A stretch of 64,000 bases of DNA from Geodermatophilus tzadiensis. GTDB lineage: Bacteria; Actinomycetota; Actinomycetes; Mycobacteriales; Geodermatophilaceae. Below are positions 20,278-30,494 of the stretch, piece after piece. The position numbers and the translations under genes were made by a program. Each line of letters starts with the position of its first letter. Positions within the stretch are counted from its first letter, which is position 1. The stretch spans positions 62,001 through 126,000 of the forward strand of contig NZ_PVTG01000013.1 of the NCBI RefSeq assembly GCF_003002915.1, in the 5' to 3' direction. The notes beneath the pieces were generated by a model that was not told the origin of the DNA, did no database searches, and saw only the letters and a program-made list of their open reading frames with translations.

Positions 20278-21132
20278 ATGGCCCAGACAGCGTTCGACCC
20301 GCACCGCTTCGCCGGCCGGGTCGCCTTCATCAGCGGCGCCGGGCGCGGCCAGGGCCGGCAGTTCGCCGTCGACCTGGCGAAGGAGGGCGCCGACGTCATC
20401 GGCTTCGACATCTGCGAGGACATCCCCGGCGCCAGCACCCCCATGGCCACCAAGGCCGACCTCGAGGAGACCCGCGCCCTGGTCGAGGCCGCCGGCCGGC
20501 GGATGGTCGCCGAGCGCGCCGACGTCCGCGACTACGCCTCCGTCGAGGCGGTGCTCCGGAAGGGCCTGGCCGAGTTCGGCCGGGTCGACGTCGTGGTGGC
20601 CAACGCCGGCATCTGCTGCGGCGCGGGGCCGTTCTGGGAGATCGGCCTGCAGGAGTGGAGGGACACCGTCGAGACCGACCTCACCGGCGTCTGGCACACC
20701 GTCCGCGCCGCCACCCCGGCGATGATCGAGGGCGGCCGCGGCGGCGCGATCATCATGATCGCCTCAGCGGGGGCGACGAAGGGCTTCCCGAACATCACCC
20801 ACTACGTGGCGGCCAAGACCGCGTTGGTGGGGATGCTCAAGCCGATGGCCGCCGAGCTCGGCCCGCACTCCATCCGGGTCAACGCGCTCTCGCCGACCAA
20901 CGTCAACACCGCCATCTACATGACCGAGACGAACAAGCGGCTCTTCCTCCCGGACAACCCCGCCCCGACCGACGAGGAGTACGAGCTCGCCTCCCGGCCG
21001 CAGCACGTGCTGCCCATCGGCTGGATGGAGACCCGGGACACCTCGGCCGCGCTGCGCTACCTGGCCTCCGACGACGCCCGCTACGTCACCGGGCTGGAGC
21101 TGCGCGTCGACGCCGGCGTGGTGCTGCGCTGA
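20278..21132 (+). CDS. Mycofactocin-coupled SDR-family oxidoreductase
   Basis: Short-chain dehydrogenase of 284 residues carrying the marks of the mycofactocin-dependent subfamily: the cofactor loop FISGAGRGQGRQFAVDLAKEGADVI and a FDICEDIPG stretch after strand 2, followed by an insert before the usual acidic residue. In that family the NAD stays bound and electrons pass to mycofactocin. Catalytic residues are Ser in ASAGATKGF and the Tyr-x-x-x-Lys of HYVAAKTALVG. ATG follows GAACGAGGAC. It lies 78 bp after mmsA in the same direction. It may oxidise inositol or another polyol; the substrate is inferred from position only. Confidence 0.82.
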   Translation: MAQTAFDPHRFAGRVAFISGAGRGQGRQFAVDLAKEGADVIGFDICEDIPGASTPMATKADLEETRALVEAAGRRMVAERADVRDYASVEAVLRKGLAEFGRVDVVVANAGICCGAGPFWEIGLQEWRDTVETDLTGVWHTVRAATPAMIEGGRGGAIIMIASAGATKGFPNITHYVAAKTALVGMLKPMAAELGPHSIRVNALSPTNVNTAIYMTETNKRLFLPDNPAPTDEEYELASRPQHVLPIGWMETRDTSAALRYLASDDARYVTGLELRVDAGVVLR

Positions 21133-21139
21133 GTCGGGT

Positions 21140-23025
<1,886 letters not shown>

Positions 23026-23047
23026 CCTCCCCCGCGTGCCCGCCGGG

Positions 23048-23107
23048 TGGGCAGTTGCGGTTGCCCGCGACGGCGGGTCCGCGCGTGTCGCCGGCCACGA
23101 CTGCCCA
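23048..23107. terminator. Possible bidirectional terminator between hpd and the TPP enzyme
   Basis: TGGGCAGT (23048-23055) can pair with ACTGCCCA (23100-23107), enclosing a further CCGC-rich fold. It lies in the gap between convergent stops. The large loop makes it uncertain. Confidence 0.35.
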
Positions 23108-23123
23108 TTCGGCCGGGCGCTCC

Positions 23124-25448
23124 TCAGTCGACCAGGTCGAGGGCGGCGCCCACCAGCGAGTCGACGTCGAGGCCGTGGGCGCGGTAGACGCTGTCGAGGT
23201 CGCCGCTCTGGCCGAAGCGGGTCACGCCCAGGTGCGTGGCCGGCACGCCGCGGACGCCGGCCAGGAACGCCAGCGTGTGCGGGTGGCCGTCGAGCACGGT
23301 GACCAGCGGAGCGGCCCGGTCGGCCGGGAAGGCCGCGTCGAGCACCCAGCCGGGGGCCTCGTCCAGGCCGCGGCGGGCCTGCACCGCCCGGAACAGCAGG
23401 TCGGGGCTGGTCACCACGACGACGTCGGCGGGGAAGCCGAGCGCGTCGAGCCGCTCGGCGGCGGCCAGCGCCTCGGGGACGACGGCGCCCACCGCGGCGA
23501 GGGTGACCGCCGGGCGCGGCACCCGGCGCAGCGGGTAGGCGCCGGCCACGACCTGCCGGCGGCGCCGCTCGCGGGCCGCGGGGTCGGCCGGGACGGCGGC
23601 CAGCGCCTGGTCCACCGGCCGGGTGGAGAGCCGGACGTAGGAGCTCGACCCGCCGGGGCGCCCCATCTGCCCGAGCGCGGCCAGCAGGCACCACTCGGTG
23701 TCGAGGGCGAAGGCCGGCTCGTAGGACAGGCAGCCGGGCTGCTCCAGCCCGATGGACGGCGTGGTGATCGACTGGTGGGCGCCGCCCTCGGGGGCCAGCG
23801 TGACACCCGACGGCGTGCCGACCAGCAGCGACTGCCCGCCGGCGTAGACCGTGAACGACCACGGCTCCAGCGCCCGCTCGACGAACGGGTCGTAGAGGAC
23901 GCCGATCGGCAGCAGCGGCTGGCCCCAGCGCGACCAGGTGGCGCCCAGCTCGCCGAGGACGCCGACCAGGTTGGTCTCGGCGATGCCCAGCTCCACGTGC
24001 TGGCCCGACGGCTTCTCCCGCCAGTGCAGGATCGTCTCGGCGTCGTCGGCGAACCAGTCGCGCCGGTCCTCGTGCGACCAGACGCCGACCTTGTTCACCC
24101 AGCCGCCGAGGTTGGTCGAGCTCGACACGTCGGGGCTGACGGTGACCACCCGCCGGCCCACCTCCGGCGCGGCCCGGTTGAGGTCGAGCAGCGTGCGGCC
24201 CAGCGCGGCCTGGGTGGTCGCCGTCCCCGAGGGGGTGCGGCCCAGGTCGGCCGGCACCGGCGGCGGCGTCGGCGCCGGGACGTCGGCGCGGCGCAGCCGG
24301 CCGGCGGCCGCGGCGAGCAGCCGCCCCGGCGCGCTGTCGGCCGGGAAGCCCGCCCACGGCTGCGCGGGGTCGACGCCGACGGACGCGGCCAGCTCGTGCA
24401 GCTGGGCCTCGGTCAGCAGCGCCGAGTGGTTCTGCGGGTGGCCCTCGGTGGCCAGCCCGTAGCCCTTGAGCGTGTAGGCGAGAACCACGGTGGGCCGGGT
24501 GTCGTCGATCCGCGTGAACGCCTGGCGCAGCGCGGCGAGGTCGTGGCCGCCGAGGTTGCGCACCGCCGCGACCAGCTCGTCGTCGGGCACGCCGGCGACG
24601 AGCGCGGCGACGTCGTCGGCGCCGGGTCCCTCCCCGGGCAGCGTCCGCCGGACCTCGGCCGGTGTCCGGCGCAGCATCCGCTGGTACTCGGCGTTGCTCA
24701 TCCCGTCGATGCGGTCGCGCAGCGCCGGCCCGCCGGGGCGGGTGAACAGCTCCTCGAGCAGCCGGCCGTACTTGACGGTGAGCACCTGCCAGCCGGCGGC
24801 GGCGAACATGCCCTGCAGCCGGGTGGCGCCCATGGTGGGGACGACGCGGTCGAGCGACTGCCGGTTGAGGTCGACCACCCAGACGACCTCACCCAGGTCG
24901 GCGACCATCGGGTCGAGGACGGCCTCCCAGATCGCGCCCTCGTCGAGCTCGGCGTCGCCGACCAGCGACCACTGCCGGCCGGTGCCGCCCGCGCCGAAGC
25001 GGGTGTTGACGTAGCGGCGGGCCAGCGCGCCCCAGATCGGCGCGGTGGCGCCGATGCCGACGCTGCCGGTCGAGTAGTCCGCCGGGACGGGGTCCTTCAG
25101 CCGCGACGGGTAGGACTGCAGCCCGCCGAACGAGCGCAGCGTGGTCAGCCAGGAGGCGTCGAGCTGCCCGAGCAGGAACTCCAGCGCGTGCAGCACCGGG
25201 GAGGCGTGCGGCTTGACGCTCACCCGGTCGTCGGCGCGCAGGTGCTCCAGCCACAGCGCCGTCATGACCGTGACCATCGACGCGCTGGAGGCCTGGTGGC
25301 CGCCCACCTTCAGGCCCGAGGGGTTCGGCCGCACCCGGTTGGCGTGGTCCACGACCGCCGTCGCCAGCCACAGCACGCGCTGCTCGACCTCCCGCAGCGC
25401 GGCGTCGTCGGAGCCGGTGGCGGGGGGCCGCGGGGCGGTCAGCGTCAT
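23124..25448 (-). CDS. AceE-like (homodimeric E1) thiamine-diphosphate enzyme / transketolase-like protein
   Basis: ThDP enzyme of 774 residues resembling the homodimeric pyruvate dehydrogenase E1 (AceE) but about 110 residues shorter. Visible features are the PP-domain motif VGDAELDEGAIWEA with a later DLNRQSLDRVV (about 160-190), QGMFAAAGWQVLTVKYG, TVVLAYTLKGYGLATEGH (about 330), catalytic-type VELGIAETNLVGVLGELG in the PYR domain and a third transketolase C-terminal domain ending VTRFGQSGDLDSVYR. Residues AALGQMGRPGGSSSYVRLSTRP follow. ATG at 25448 has AGGAGAAGCC just upstream. It probably acts on a 2-oxo acid; which one is unknown. It stands alone, convergent with hpd. Confidence 0.78.
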   Translation of the reverse strand: MTLTAPRPPATGSDDAALREVEQRVLWLATAVVDHANRVRPNPSGLKVGGHQASSASMVTVMTALWLEHLRADDRVSVKPHASPVLHALEFLLGQLDASWLTTLRSFGGLQSYPSRLKDPVPADYSTGSVGIGATAPIWGALARRYVNTRFGAGGTGRQWSLVGDAELDEGAIWEAVLDPMVADLGEVVWVVDLNRQSLDRVVPTMGATRLQGMFAAAGWQVLTVKYGRLLEELFTRPGGPALRDRIDGMSNAEYQRMLRRTPAEVRRTLPGEGPGADDVAALVAGVPDDELVAAVRNLGGHDLAALRQAFTRIDDTRPTVVLAYTLKGYGLATEGHPQNHSALLTEAQLHELAASVGVDPAQPWAGFPADSAPGRLLAAAAGRLRRADVPAPTPPPVPADLGRTPSGTATTQAALGRTLLDLNRAAPEVGRRVVTVSPDVSSSTNLGGWVNKVGVWSHEDRRDWFADDAETILHWREKPSGQHVELGIAETNLVGVLGELGATWSRWGQPLLPIGVLYDPFVERALEPWSFTVYAGGQSLLVGTPSGVTLAPEGGAHQSITTPSIGLEQPGCLSYEPAFALDTEWCLLAALGQMGRPGGSSSYVRLSTRPVDQALAAVPADPAARERRRRQVVAGAYPLRRVPRPAVTLAAVGAVVPEALAAAERLDALGFPADVVVVTSPDLLFRAVQARRGLDEAPGWVLDAAFPADRAAPLVTVLDGHPHTLAFLAGVRGVPATHLGVTRFGQSGDLDSVYRAHGLDVDSLVGAALDLVD

Positions 25449-25520
25449 GGCTTCTCCTGTCGGGCGGTCGGAGGACCAGGATGGCGGGTGCCCGGCCCGC
25501 CGTCGCGAGAGGACCCGTCC

Positions 25521-25874
25521 ATGACCGCCCCCGACCGCGCGGCGCAGCTGCACGCGCTGTACCAGGCCTTCGGCCGGCGCGACCTCGACGCGGTGCTGGC
25601 CGCGATGAGCCCCGACGTCGACTGGCCCAACGGCTGGGAGGGCGGCCGCGTCCACGGGCGGGAGGGCGTGCGCGACTACTGGACGCGCCAGTGGGCGCAG
25701 ATCCGCCCGGTGCTGCGGCCGACCCGGGTCACCGAGCGCCCCGACGGCGCCGTCGAGGTCACCGTCGCCCTCACCGTGCGCGACCCCGGCGGCACCCTGC
25801 TCTCCCGGGAGACCGTCCGGCACGTGTACCGCTTCGACGGCGACCTGGTGGCCCGGATGGACACCGAGCGGTAG
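25521..25874 (+). CDS. SnoaL-like / NTF2-fold protein
   Basis: Small (117 aa) cone-shaped alpha+beta-barrel protein of the SnoaL-like family. The N-terminal helix RAAQLHALYQAFGRRDLDAV is followed by LAAMSPDVDWPN, HGREGVRDYWTRQW and the strands VEVTVALTVRDPGG and HVYRFDGDLVARMD. No fixed activity can be assigned; the fold serves cyclases, isomerases and stress proteins. ATG follows GAGAGGACCCGTCC. Divergent from the AceE-like gene with a 72-bp gap. Confidence 0.8.
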   Translation: MTAPDRAAQLHALYQAFGRRDLDAVLAAMSPDVDWPNGWEGGRVHGREGVRDYWTRQWAQIRPVLRPTRVTERPDGAVEVTVALTVRDPGGTLLSRETVRHVYRFDGDLVARMDTER

Positions 25875-25902
25875 CGCCCCCGGCCGACCCGGCCGGGGGC
25901 GC
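25874..25902. terminator. Bidirectional hairpin terminator
   Basis: Perfect 12-bp GC stem with GACCC loop (25874-25885 with 25891-25902). It begins on the last base of the SnoaL stop and ends 6 bp before the convergent adh stop. Confidence 0.75.
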
Positions 25903-25908
25903 CACCCG

Positions 25909-26934
25909 TCACGGCACGAGGATGGCCCGGCCCCGGACCTTCCCGGCGTCGAGGTCGCGGATCGCGTCCACGGCCCGGTCCAGCGGGTACTGCTGGGTGT
26001 GCAGGGTGACCTGCCCGGCCTGCGCGAGCACCATCAGCTCGGCCAGGTCGGTGTAGGTGCCGACGATGTTGCCGACGACGTTCTTCTCGCCGGCGACGAA
26101 CTCCAGCGTCGGGATCCGCAGCTCGCCGCCGTAGCCGATGACGTAGAGCGAGCCGGCCGGCCCGGTCATGTGCCAGCCGTCCATCTCCGCGCCCTGCTCG
26201 GCGACGAAGTCGAAGACGACGTCGGCGCCCCCGCCGGTCAGCTCTTGCACCGCCTGCACCTGGTCCCCGTCGGCGACCACGGTCTCGTCCGCGCCGATCT
26301 GGCGGGCGAGCTCGAGCGCGTCGGGGTTGCGGTCGACGACGACCACCCGGGCGCCCGACAGCGCGGCCAGGCACTGCACGCCGATGTGGCCGAGACCGCC
26401 GGCGCCCTGCACGACCGCGGTGGTGCCCGGGTGCAGCAGCGGCAGGGCCTTGCGCACGGCGTGGTAGGCGGTGATGCCGGCGTCGGCGAGCGCGGCGACG
26501 TCCGCGGGGTTGGTCGACGGGTCGAGCTTCACGCAGGCGCGGGCGGTGGTGCGCAGGTACTCGGCCATGCCGCCGTCGTCGTTCGACAACCCCGGGAAGA
26601 AGGCGTGCTCGCACTGCATGTCCCGGCCGGCGCGGCAGGCCAGGCACAGGCCGCAGCTGGGCTGGGGGTGCAGGATCACCGTGTCACCGACGGCGACGTT
26701 CGTGACCCCCTCCCCGACCCGGTGCACCCACCCGGCGTTCTCGTGCCCGATGACGTAGGGCAGCTCCGGGTTCTGGATGTCGGCCCACTGGCCCTCGAGG
26801 ATGTGCAGGTCGGTGCGGCAGACCCCGGCGCCGCCGATCTTGACGATGACGTCGAGGGGGCCCTGGAGCTCCGGCTCCGGGATGTCGTCGATGCGGGGGT
26901 CGGCGTGGTACTCGTGCACGCGGACGGCCTTCAT
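25909..26934 (-). CDS. Zinc-dependent alcohol dehydrogenase (propanol-type)
   Basis: Medium-chain NAD-dependent dehydrogenase of 341 residues. Catalytic zinc ligands are Cys39 (GVCRTDLH) and His64-Glu65 (IGHENAGW). Structural zinc is held by Cys94, 97, 100 and 108 (CGLCLACRAGRDMQC). The Rossmann motif is GAGGLGHIGVQ (about 175) with VVVDRNPDALELA after it, indicating NAD. The ATG overlaps the DUF59 gene stop as ATGA, so it is the third gene of an operon with a DUF59 protein and an amidohydrolase. That set flanks propane monooxygenases in Rhodococcus and Mycobacterium, so secondary alcohol oxidation is a reasonable inference. Confidence 0.9.
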   Translation of the reverse strand: MKAVRVHEYHADPRIDDIPEPELQGPLDVIVKIGGAGVCRTDLHILEGQWADIQNPELPYVIGHENAGWVHRVGEGVTNVAVGDTVILHPQPSCGLCLACRAGRDMQCEHAFFPGLSNDDGGMAEYLRTTARACVKLDPSTNPADVAALADAGITAYHAVRKALPLLHPGTTAVVQGAGGLGHIGVQCLAALSGARVVVVDRNPDALELARQIGADETVVADGDQVQAVQELTGGGADVVFDFVAEQGAEMDGWHMTGPAGSLYVIGYGGELRIPTLEFVAGEKNVVGNIVGTYTDLAELMVLAQAGQVTLHTQQYPLDRAVDAIRDLDAGKVRGRAILVP

Positions 26935-27701
26935 GAGCGCACCTCCAGGGGGAGCAGCGGACGGTCCTCGGGGCGGGGGGTCTGGTCGGCCTCCGACCCC
27001 GGGTAGCGGGTGGTGAGCAGCCCGCGGCAGAAGTGTGCGTTCCCGTCGACGGAGATGCGCACCGAGCGGGCCCGCCGCAGGAAGTGCGCCGCGGCGTCGT
27101 ACGCGGGCCGGGTGCCGTCGGCCTCGACCAGCACCGGTGCGCCCGGGTCGAGCGGCAGGCCGAGCACGGCCCGGCGGCGCAGCAGCGCCTCGGTCGTGGG
27201 CTCCCCTGCCGGCAGGTCGCCGAGGGTGAGCGCAGCGACGTCCACCGCCGGGTCGAGCCGGAGCAGGGCGGTGACCGCCCGCTCCATCGCGGCGGTGTGC
27301 GCCTTGCGGGTGAAGGTCGCCCGCAGCTCGTCGAGGGACTCCTCCGCCTCGTGCCCGAAGGTGCCCTGGTAGCCCAGGCCCGCGGCCAGGCCCCGGTTGA
27401 TCAGCTCGGAGTCGTGGTGGTCGTCGAGCTCGACGACCACCCGCCCCACCCCGGGCACGGCCGACACCGCGTCGTGGGCGTCGGAGACCATCAGCCAGGC
27501 GAAGTTGGGCGCGCAGAACGAGGTGGGCAGCCGCAGGTGCACCTCCACGTGCGCGCCGTCGCCGGCGCCGACGACGGCCACCGAGCGGACGAAGCCGAGG
27601 TCGGTGATCGGCTCGTCGAGCTCGGGGTCGACGACGGTGCCCAGCGCCGCGCGCACCGCCTGCTCGGAGACGGCGGCCAGGTCGGGGAGGACGGCGGTCA
27701 T
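26931..27701 (-). CDS. MIP18/DUF59-type metal-sulfur cluster assembly protein
   Basis: 256-residue protein with an N-terminal DUF59 domain: VVDPELDEPITDLGFVRSV (about 23-41), strands VEVHLRLPTSFCAPNFAWLM holding the usual conserved Cys, and a helix before VVVELDDHHD. The C-terminal half (about 125-256) is specific to proteins encoded with propane/acetone monooxygenases and includes ARSVRISVDGNAHFCRGLL. It probably helps assemble the diiron or Fe-S centres of a partner oxygenase. ATG at 27701 follows GAGGAGGACGCCGC, 12 nt after the amidohydrolase stop. Confidence 0.82.
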   Translation of the reverse strand: MTAVLPDLAAVSEQAVRAALGTVVDPELDEPITDLGFVRSVAVVGAGDGAHVEVHLRLPTSFCAPNFAWLMVSDAHDAVSAVPGVGRVVVELDDHHDSELINRGLAAGLGYQGTFGHEAEESLDELRATFTRKAHTAAMERAVTALLRLDPAVDVAALTLGDLPAGEPTTEALLRRRAVLGLPLDPGAPVLVEADGTRPAYDAAAHFLRRARSVRISVDGNAHFCRGLLTTRYPGSEADQTPRPEDRPLLPLEVRS

Positions 27702-27713
27702 GCGGCGTCCTCC

Positions 27714-28757
27714 TCAGACCGACGCGAGGTCGGCGGCGGCGGGCTCGCGCGGACCGGTCTGCGTCTCGTCGGCCTCGGGCAGCCGCAGGTGCTCGGGCAC
27801 GTGCAGGTCGTAGAGGCGGGCGGCGTTGAGGCCGAGCACCTTCTTCCGCTGCGCGGTGGTGATCGGCGCGTACTCGGTCATGTCCTCGGGGATCTGGAAG
27901 TCCACGAACCGCTCGACCAGCCACTTCGGCGTCCAGAGGGCGTAGTCGCTGGAGAACAGGATCCGGTCCTCGCCGATCCAGTAGAGGAGCTCGCCCATGA
28001 TCTGCGCGAAGTAGCGCGGCCGGGTGTGGATGAAGGGCATGGCCACCGCCAGGCCGCCGTAGACGTTGGGCTCCTGGGTGGCGATCCAGCAGAAGTCCTC
28101 CAGGCGCGGCAGGCCGACGTGCTCCACGACGAAGGTGAGGTCGGTGAAGTCGGTCGCCACGTGGTCGACGTCGGCGACGTCGAAGGCGTCGCGGTCCAGC
28201 GGGCGGATGGTGGGGCCCTTGTGGATGTGGATGTTCCGGATGCCCAGCTCGCGACAGACCTCGAGGTAGCGGTAGGCCATCGGGTCGGTGAGCTTCCAGC
28301 CGCGGGACTCGCCGTGCCAGTCGGCGGTGTAGAGCTTCACGCCCTTGAGCTGCATGCGCTCGGCGTTCTCCCGCAGCTTCTCCAGGCCGTTCTCGCCGTC
28401 GCGCGGGTCCCAGTAGTGGTTGTAGGTCAGCTGGTCCGGGTGGGCCTGGGCGAGGGCGAAGGCCTCCTCGGTCTGGCCGAAGCCCCGGTGGTAGAACTCC
28501 GCGAGCCGGGCCGGCTGGAAGATCGCGTGGTCGACGATGCCGTCGACGAACACGTCGCGCATCAGCCGCTCGCCGCCCTGGTAGAGGTACTCCTCGTAGC
28601 CCCAGGTCTCCGACTCCGGGGACAGGTTGCGGTGGTAGTCGTAGAAGCAGTCGATGAACTGCTTGCCGTGGACGTTGCGCTGGTTCTCCGGCCGCGCGTC
28701 CCACAGCGCGATGTGCGCGTCCACCACGTAGTACTGCTCGCCGTCCTTGGTGTACAT
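27714..28757 (-). CDS. Amidohydrolase of the propane-monooxygenase accessory type
   Basis: Amidohydrolase-2 TIM-barrel protein of 347 residues. N-terminal MYTKDGEQYYVVDAHIALWD, HGKQFIDCFYDYHRNLSP, RNIHIHKGPTIRPLD, FVVEHVGLPRLEDFCW and the late metal Asp in RILFSSDYALWTP (about 275) match the proteins found next to mimABCD/prmABCD monooxygenases. Its role there is needed for monooxygenase activity but is not a known hydrolysis. ATG at 28757 is chosen for the family-typical N-terminus and GGAGG 8 nt upstream. No monooxygenase subunit lies in this window. Confidence 0.87.
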   Translation of the reverse strand: MYTKDGEQYYVVDAHIALWDARPENQRNVHGKQFIDCFYDYHRNLSPESETWGYEEYLYQGGERLMRDVFVDGIVDHAIFQPARLAEFYHRGFGQTEEAFALAQAHPDQLTYNHYWDPRDGENGLEKLRENAERMQLKGVKLYTADWHGESRGWKLTDPMAYRYLEVCRELGIRNIHIHKGPTIRPLDRDAFDVADVDHVATDFTDLTFVVEHVGLPRLEDFCWIATQEPNVYGGLAVAMPFIHTRPRYFAQIMGELLYWIGEDRILFSSDYALWTPKWLVERFVDFQIPEDMTEYAPITTAQRKKVLGLNAARLYDLHVPEHLRLPEADETQTGPREPAAADLASV

Positions 28758-28848
28758 CCGTCGGCCTCCGTCGGCTCCGGTCGTGAGCTGGGTCACCTGC
28801 CCGCCGCCGACGCTAGGGCGCGCGGGCCGCCACGCACCCCCTCCGGCC

Positions 28849-28863
28849 GTCTCACTCTGAGAC
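28849..28863. promoter_or_regulatory. Inverted repeat GTCTCA-CTC-TGAGAC between divergent genes
   Basis: Perfect 6-bp arms around CTC, 25 bp upstream of a TACATT -10 for the regulator gene and 92 bp upstream of the amidohydrolase start. Candidate operator for the Fis-type activator; binding not shown. Confidence 0.5.
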
Positions 28864-28887
28864 ACCTCGGGACGCCGCCTGCCGCGT

Positions 28888-28893
28888 ACATTG
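28888..28893 (+). promoter_or_regulatory. -10 (TACATT) for the Fis-type regulator
   Basis: TACATT 44 nt before the GTG at 28938. It implies a leader of about 38 nt carrying GGGAGG. Confidence 0.45.
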
Positions 28894-28937
28894 CCGTGAC
28901 ACAGGCCACAGCACCCAGGCCCAGCCGGGAGGCGACC

Positions 28938-30422
28938 GTGGACGAGCCGGCCCTACCGGAGTCGCTGCCGGAGTCGCTGCCGGACCCCGCCCTGGCCGGC
29001 CGGTCCGCGGCGCCGCGGGTGCGGGCGTCGTGGCGGCGCAGCCAGGGCTACGGGGTGCCGCCGGACGAGGTGGTGCCGGTGTTCACCGGGTCACCGGACA
29101 CCGGCTCGCTGCTCTACGAGTGCGCGCACCGGGTGCTCAGCGACCTGCAGTCGACGATCGCCAACGAGCCGGTGAGCCTGATGGTCGCCGACCCGGCCGG
29201 GTTCGTGCTGGCCCGCCTCGGCGACGACGTGTCGATCCACCGGGCGCTGGACCGGGTGCACCTGGCGCCGGGGTTCTCCTACAGCGAGCGCAACGCCGGC
29301 ACCAACGGCCTGGGGCTGTCGCTGGCCGACCGGGCGCCGACGCTGGTGCGGGCCGCCGACCACTGGGTCACCGACCTGCGCGGCTACACCTGCGCGGCGG
29401 CGCCCGTGCTCGAGCCGGGCACCGGCGAGCTGGCCGGCAGCATCAACCTCACCACCTGGTCGGACTCCTCCTCCGAGCTGCTGCTGGGCCTCGCGCAGAC
29501 CGCGGCGAGCGCCACCAGCGCGCTCATGGCGGTGCGCAGCGGCGGCCGCCTCGTGCGCCCGGCGCCGCGCGGGGAGGTGTTCCGGGTGATCGGCGGCTCG
29601 CTGGCCCCCGACGACGGCGACCCGTGCGTCACCCCGGCCTGGCGGACCGCCGTCGACCGGGCCGCGGTGGCGGTCTCCTCCGGGCACGGGACGGTCGTCG
29701 TCGGCGAGCCCGGCGCCGGCAAGGCGACGCTGGCCGCGCTCGCCCGGCGGCGGCTGCCCGGCCGGCAGCGGCTGCTGCACGCCCGCGCGCCCGAGGCCGG
29801 CGACGTCGCGCCGTGGCTGGAGCTGTGGACGCCGGAGCTGCGCGACGCCGACACCTGCGTGATCGTCTCCGGGCTGCACCGGCTGCCGGCGTGGGCGGCC
29901 GGCGAGCTCGCGCACGTCCTCGCCGGCGTCCGCCGCGCCGGGCGGCCCCAGCCCTTCGTGCTCACCGCACCCGGCTACGGGGCGCTGCCCGACCCGGTCG
30001 CCCGGCTGGCCGACGCCGTCGTCGAGGTGCCGCCGCTGCGCGACCGGGCCGACGACGTGCTGCCGCTGGCGTCGTGGACCGCCCGGCAGGAACGGCACCG
30101 CGAGGTCGCCTTCACGCCCCGCGCCGCCCGCGCGCTGACCGGGTACGCCTGGCCGGGCAACGTCGGGCAGCTGCGGCGCGTGGTGCGCGAGGCGGTCGCC
30201 CGGGCCGACGTCGTCGACGTCCACCACCTGGCGCCGGAGGTGCTCGACGCCGGCAGCCGGCCGCTGTCGCGGCTGGAGCGGCTGGAGCGCGACGAGATCG
30301 TCCGGTGCCTGACCGAGCCCGGGACGACGATGACCCGGGTCGCCGAGGAGCTCGGCATCGGCCGCGCCACCCTCTACCGCAAGATCGCCCAGTACAAGAT
30401 CGCGCTGCCGCGGGCGGGCTGA
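28938..30422 (+). CDS. Fis-type (NtrC-like, MimR/AcoR family) transcriptional regulator
   Basis: 494-residue activator with an N-terminal GAF sensor domain (about 40-190; SYSERNAGTNGLGLSLADRAP is the family signature) and a degenerate AAA+ domain. That domain has a Walker A-like GEPGAGKATLA (about 255-265), no GAFTGA loop, and PPLRDRADDVLPLA plus YAWPGNVGQLRRVVREAV. A C-terminal Fis helix-turn-helix follows (TRVAEELGIGRATLYRKIAQY). Lack of GAFTGA means it should not use sigma54, as in other actinobacterial members. The GTG at 28938 has GGGAGG 6 nt upstream. The N-terminus carries a 12-bp tandem duplication (SLPE repeated). Divergent from the amidohydrolase operon it probably controls. Confidence 0.85.
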   Translation: MDEPALPESLPESLPDPALAGRSAAPRVRASWRRSQGYGVPPDEVVPVFTGSPDTGSLLYECAHRVLSDLQSTIANEPVSLMVADPAGFVLARLGDDVSIHRALDRVHLAPGFSYSERNAGTNGLGLSLADRAPTLVRAADHWVTDLRGYTCAAAPVLEPGTGELAGSINLTTWSDSSSELLLGLAQTAASATSALMAVRSGGRLVRPAPRGEVFRVIGGSLAPDDGDPCVTPAWRTAVDRAAVAVSSGHGTVVVGEPGAGKATLAALARRRLPGRQRLLHARAPEAGDVAPWLELWTPELRDADTCVIVSGLHRLPAWAAGELAHVLAGVRRAGRPQPFVLTAPGYGALPDPVARLADAVVEVPPLRDRADDVLPLASWTARQERHREVAFTPRAARALTGYAWPGNVGQLRRVVREAVARADVVDVHHLAPEVLDAGSRPLSRLERLERDEIVRCLTEPGTTMTRVAEELGIGRATLYRKIAQYKIALPRAG

Positions 30423-30460
30423 GCTCCCGCGCTCCGGACGCCGCCCCGCCGCCGGGCCCC

Positions 30461-30466
30461 TAGGGT
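30461..30466 (+). promoter_or_regulatory. -10 (TAGGGT) for pta-ackA
   Basis: TAGGGT lies 28 nt before the pta GTG; the leader holds GGAGGGAG as ribosome-binding site. Confidence 0.45.
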
Positions 30467-30494
30467 CGCGGGCAGGGGGCGGAGGGAGACGAGG

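Noticed and set aside
28758-28865. Longer N-terminus for the minus-strand amidohydrolase
   Set aside because: The extra 36 residues are not family-like and would run through the GTCTCA/TGAGAC palindrome; ATG 28757 has GGAGG upstream.
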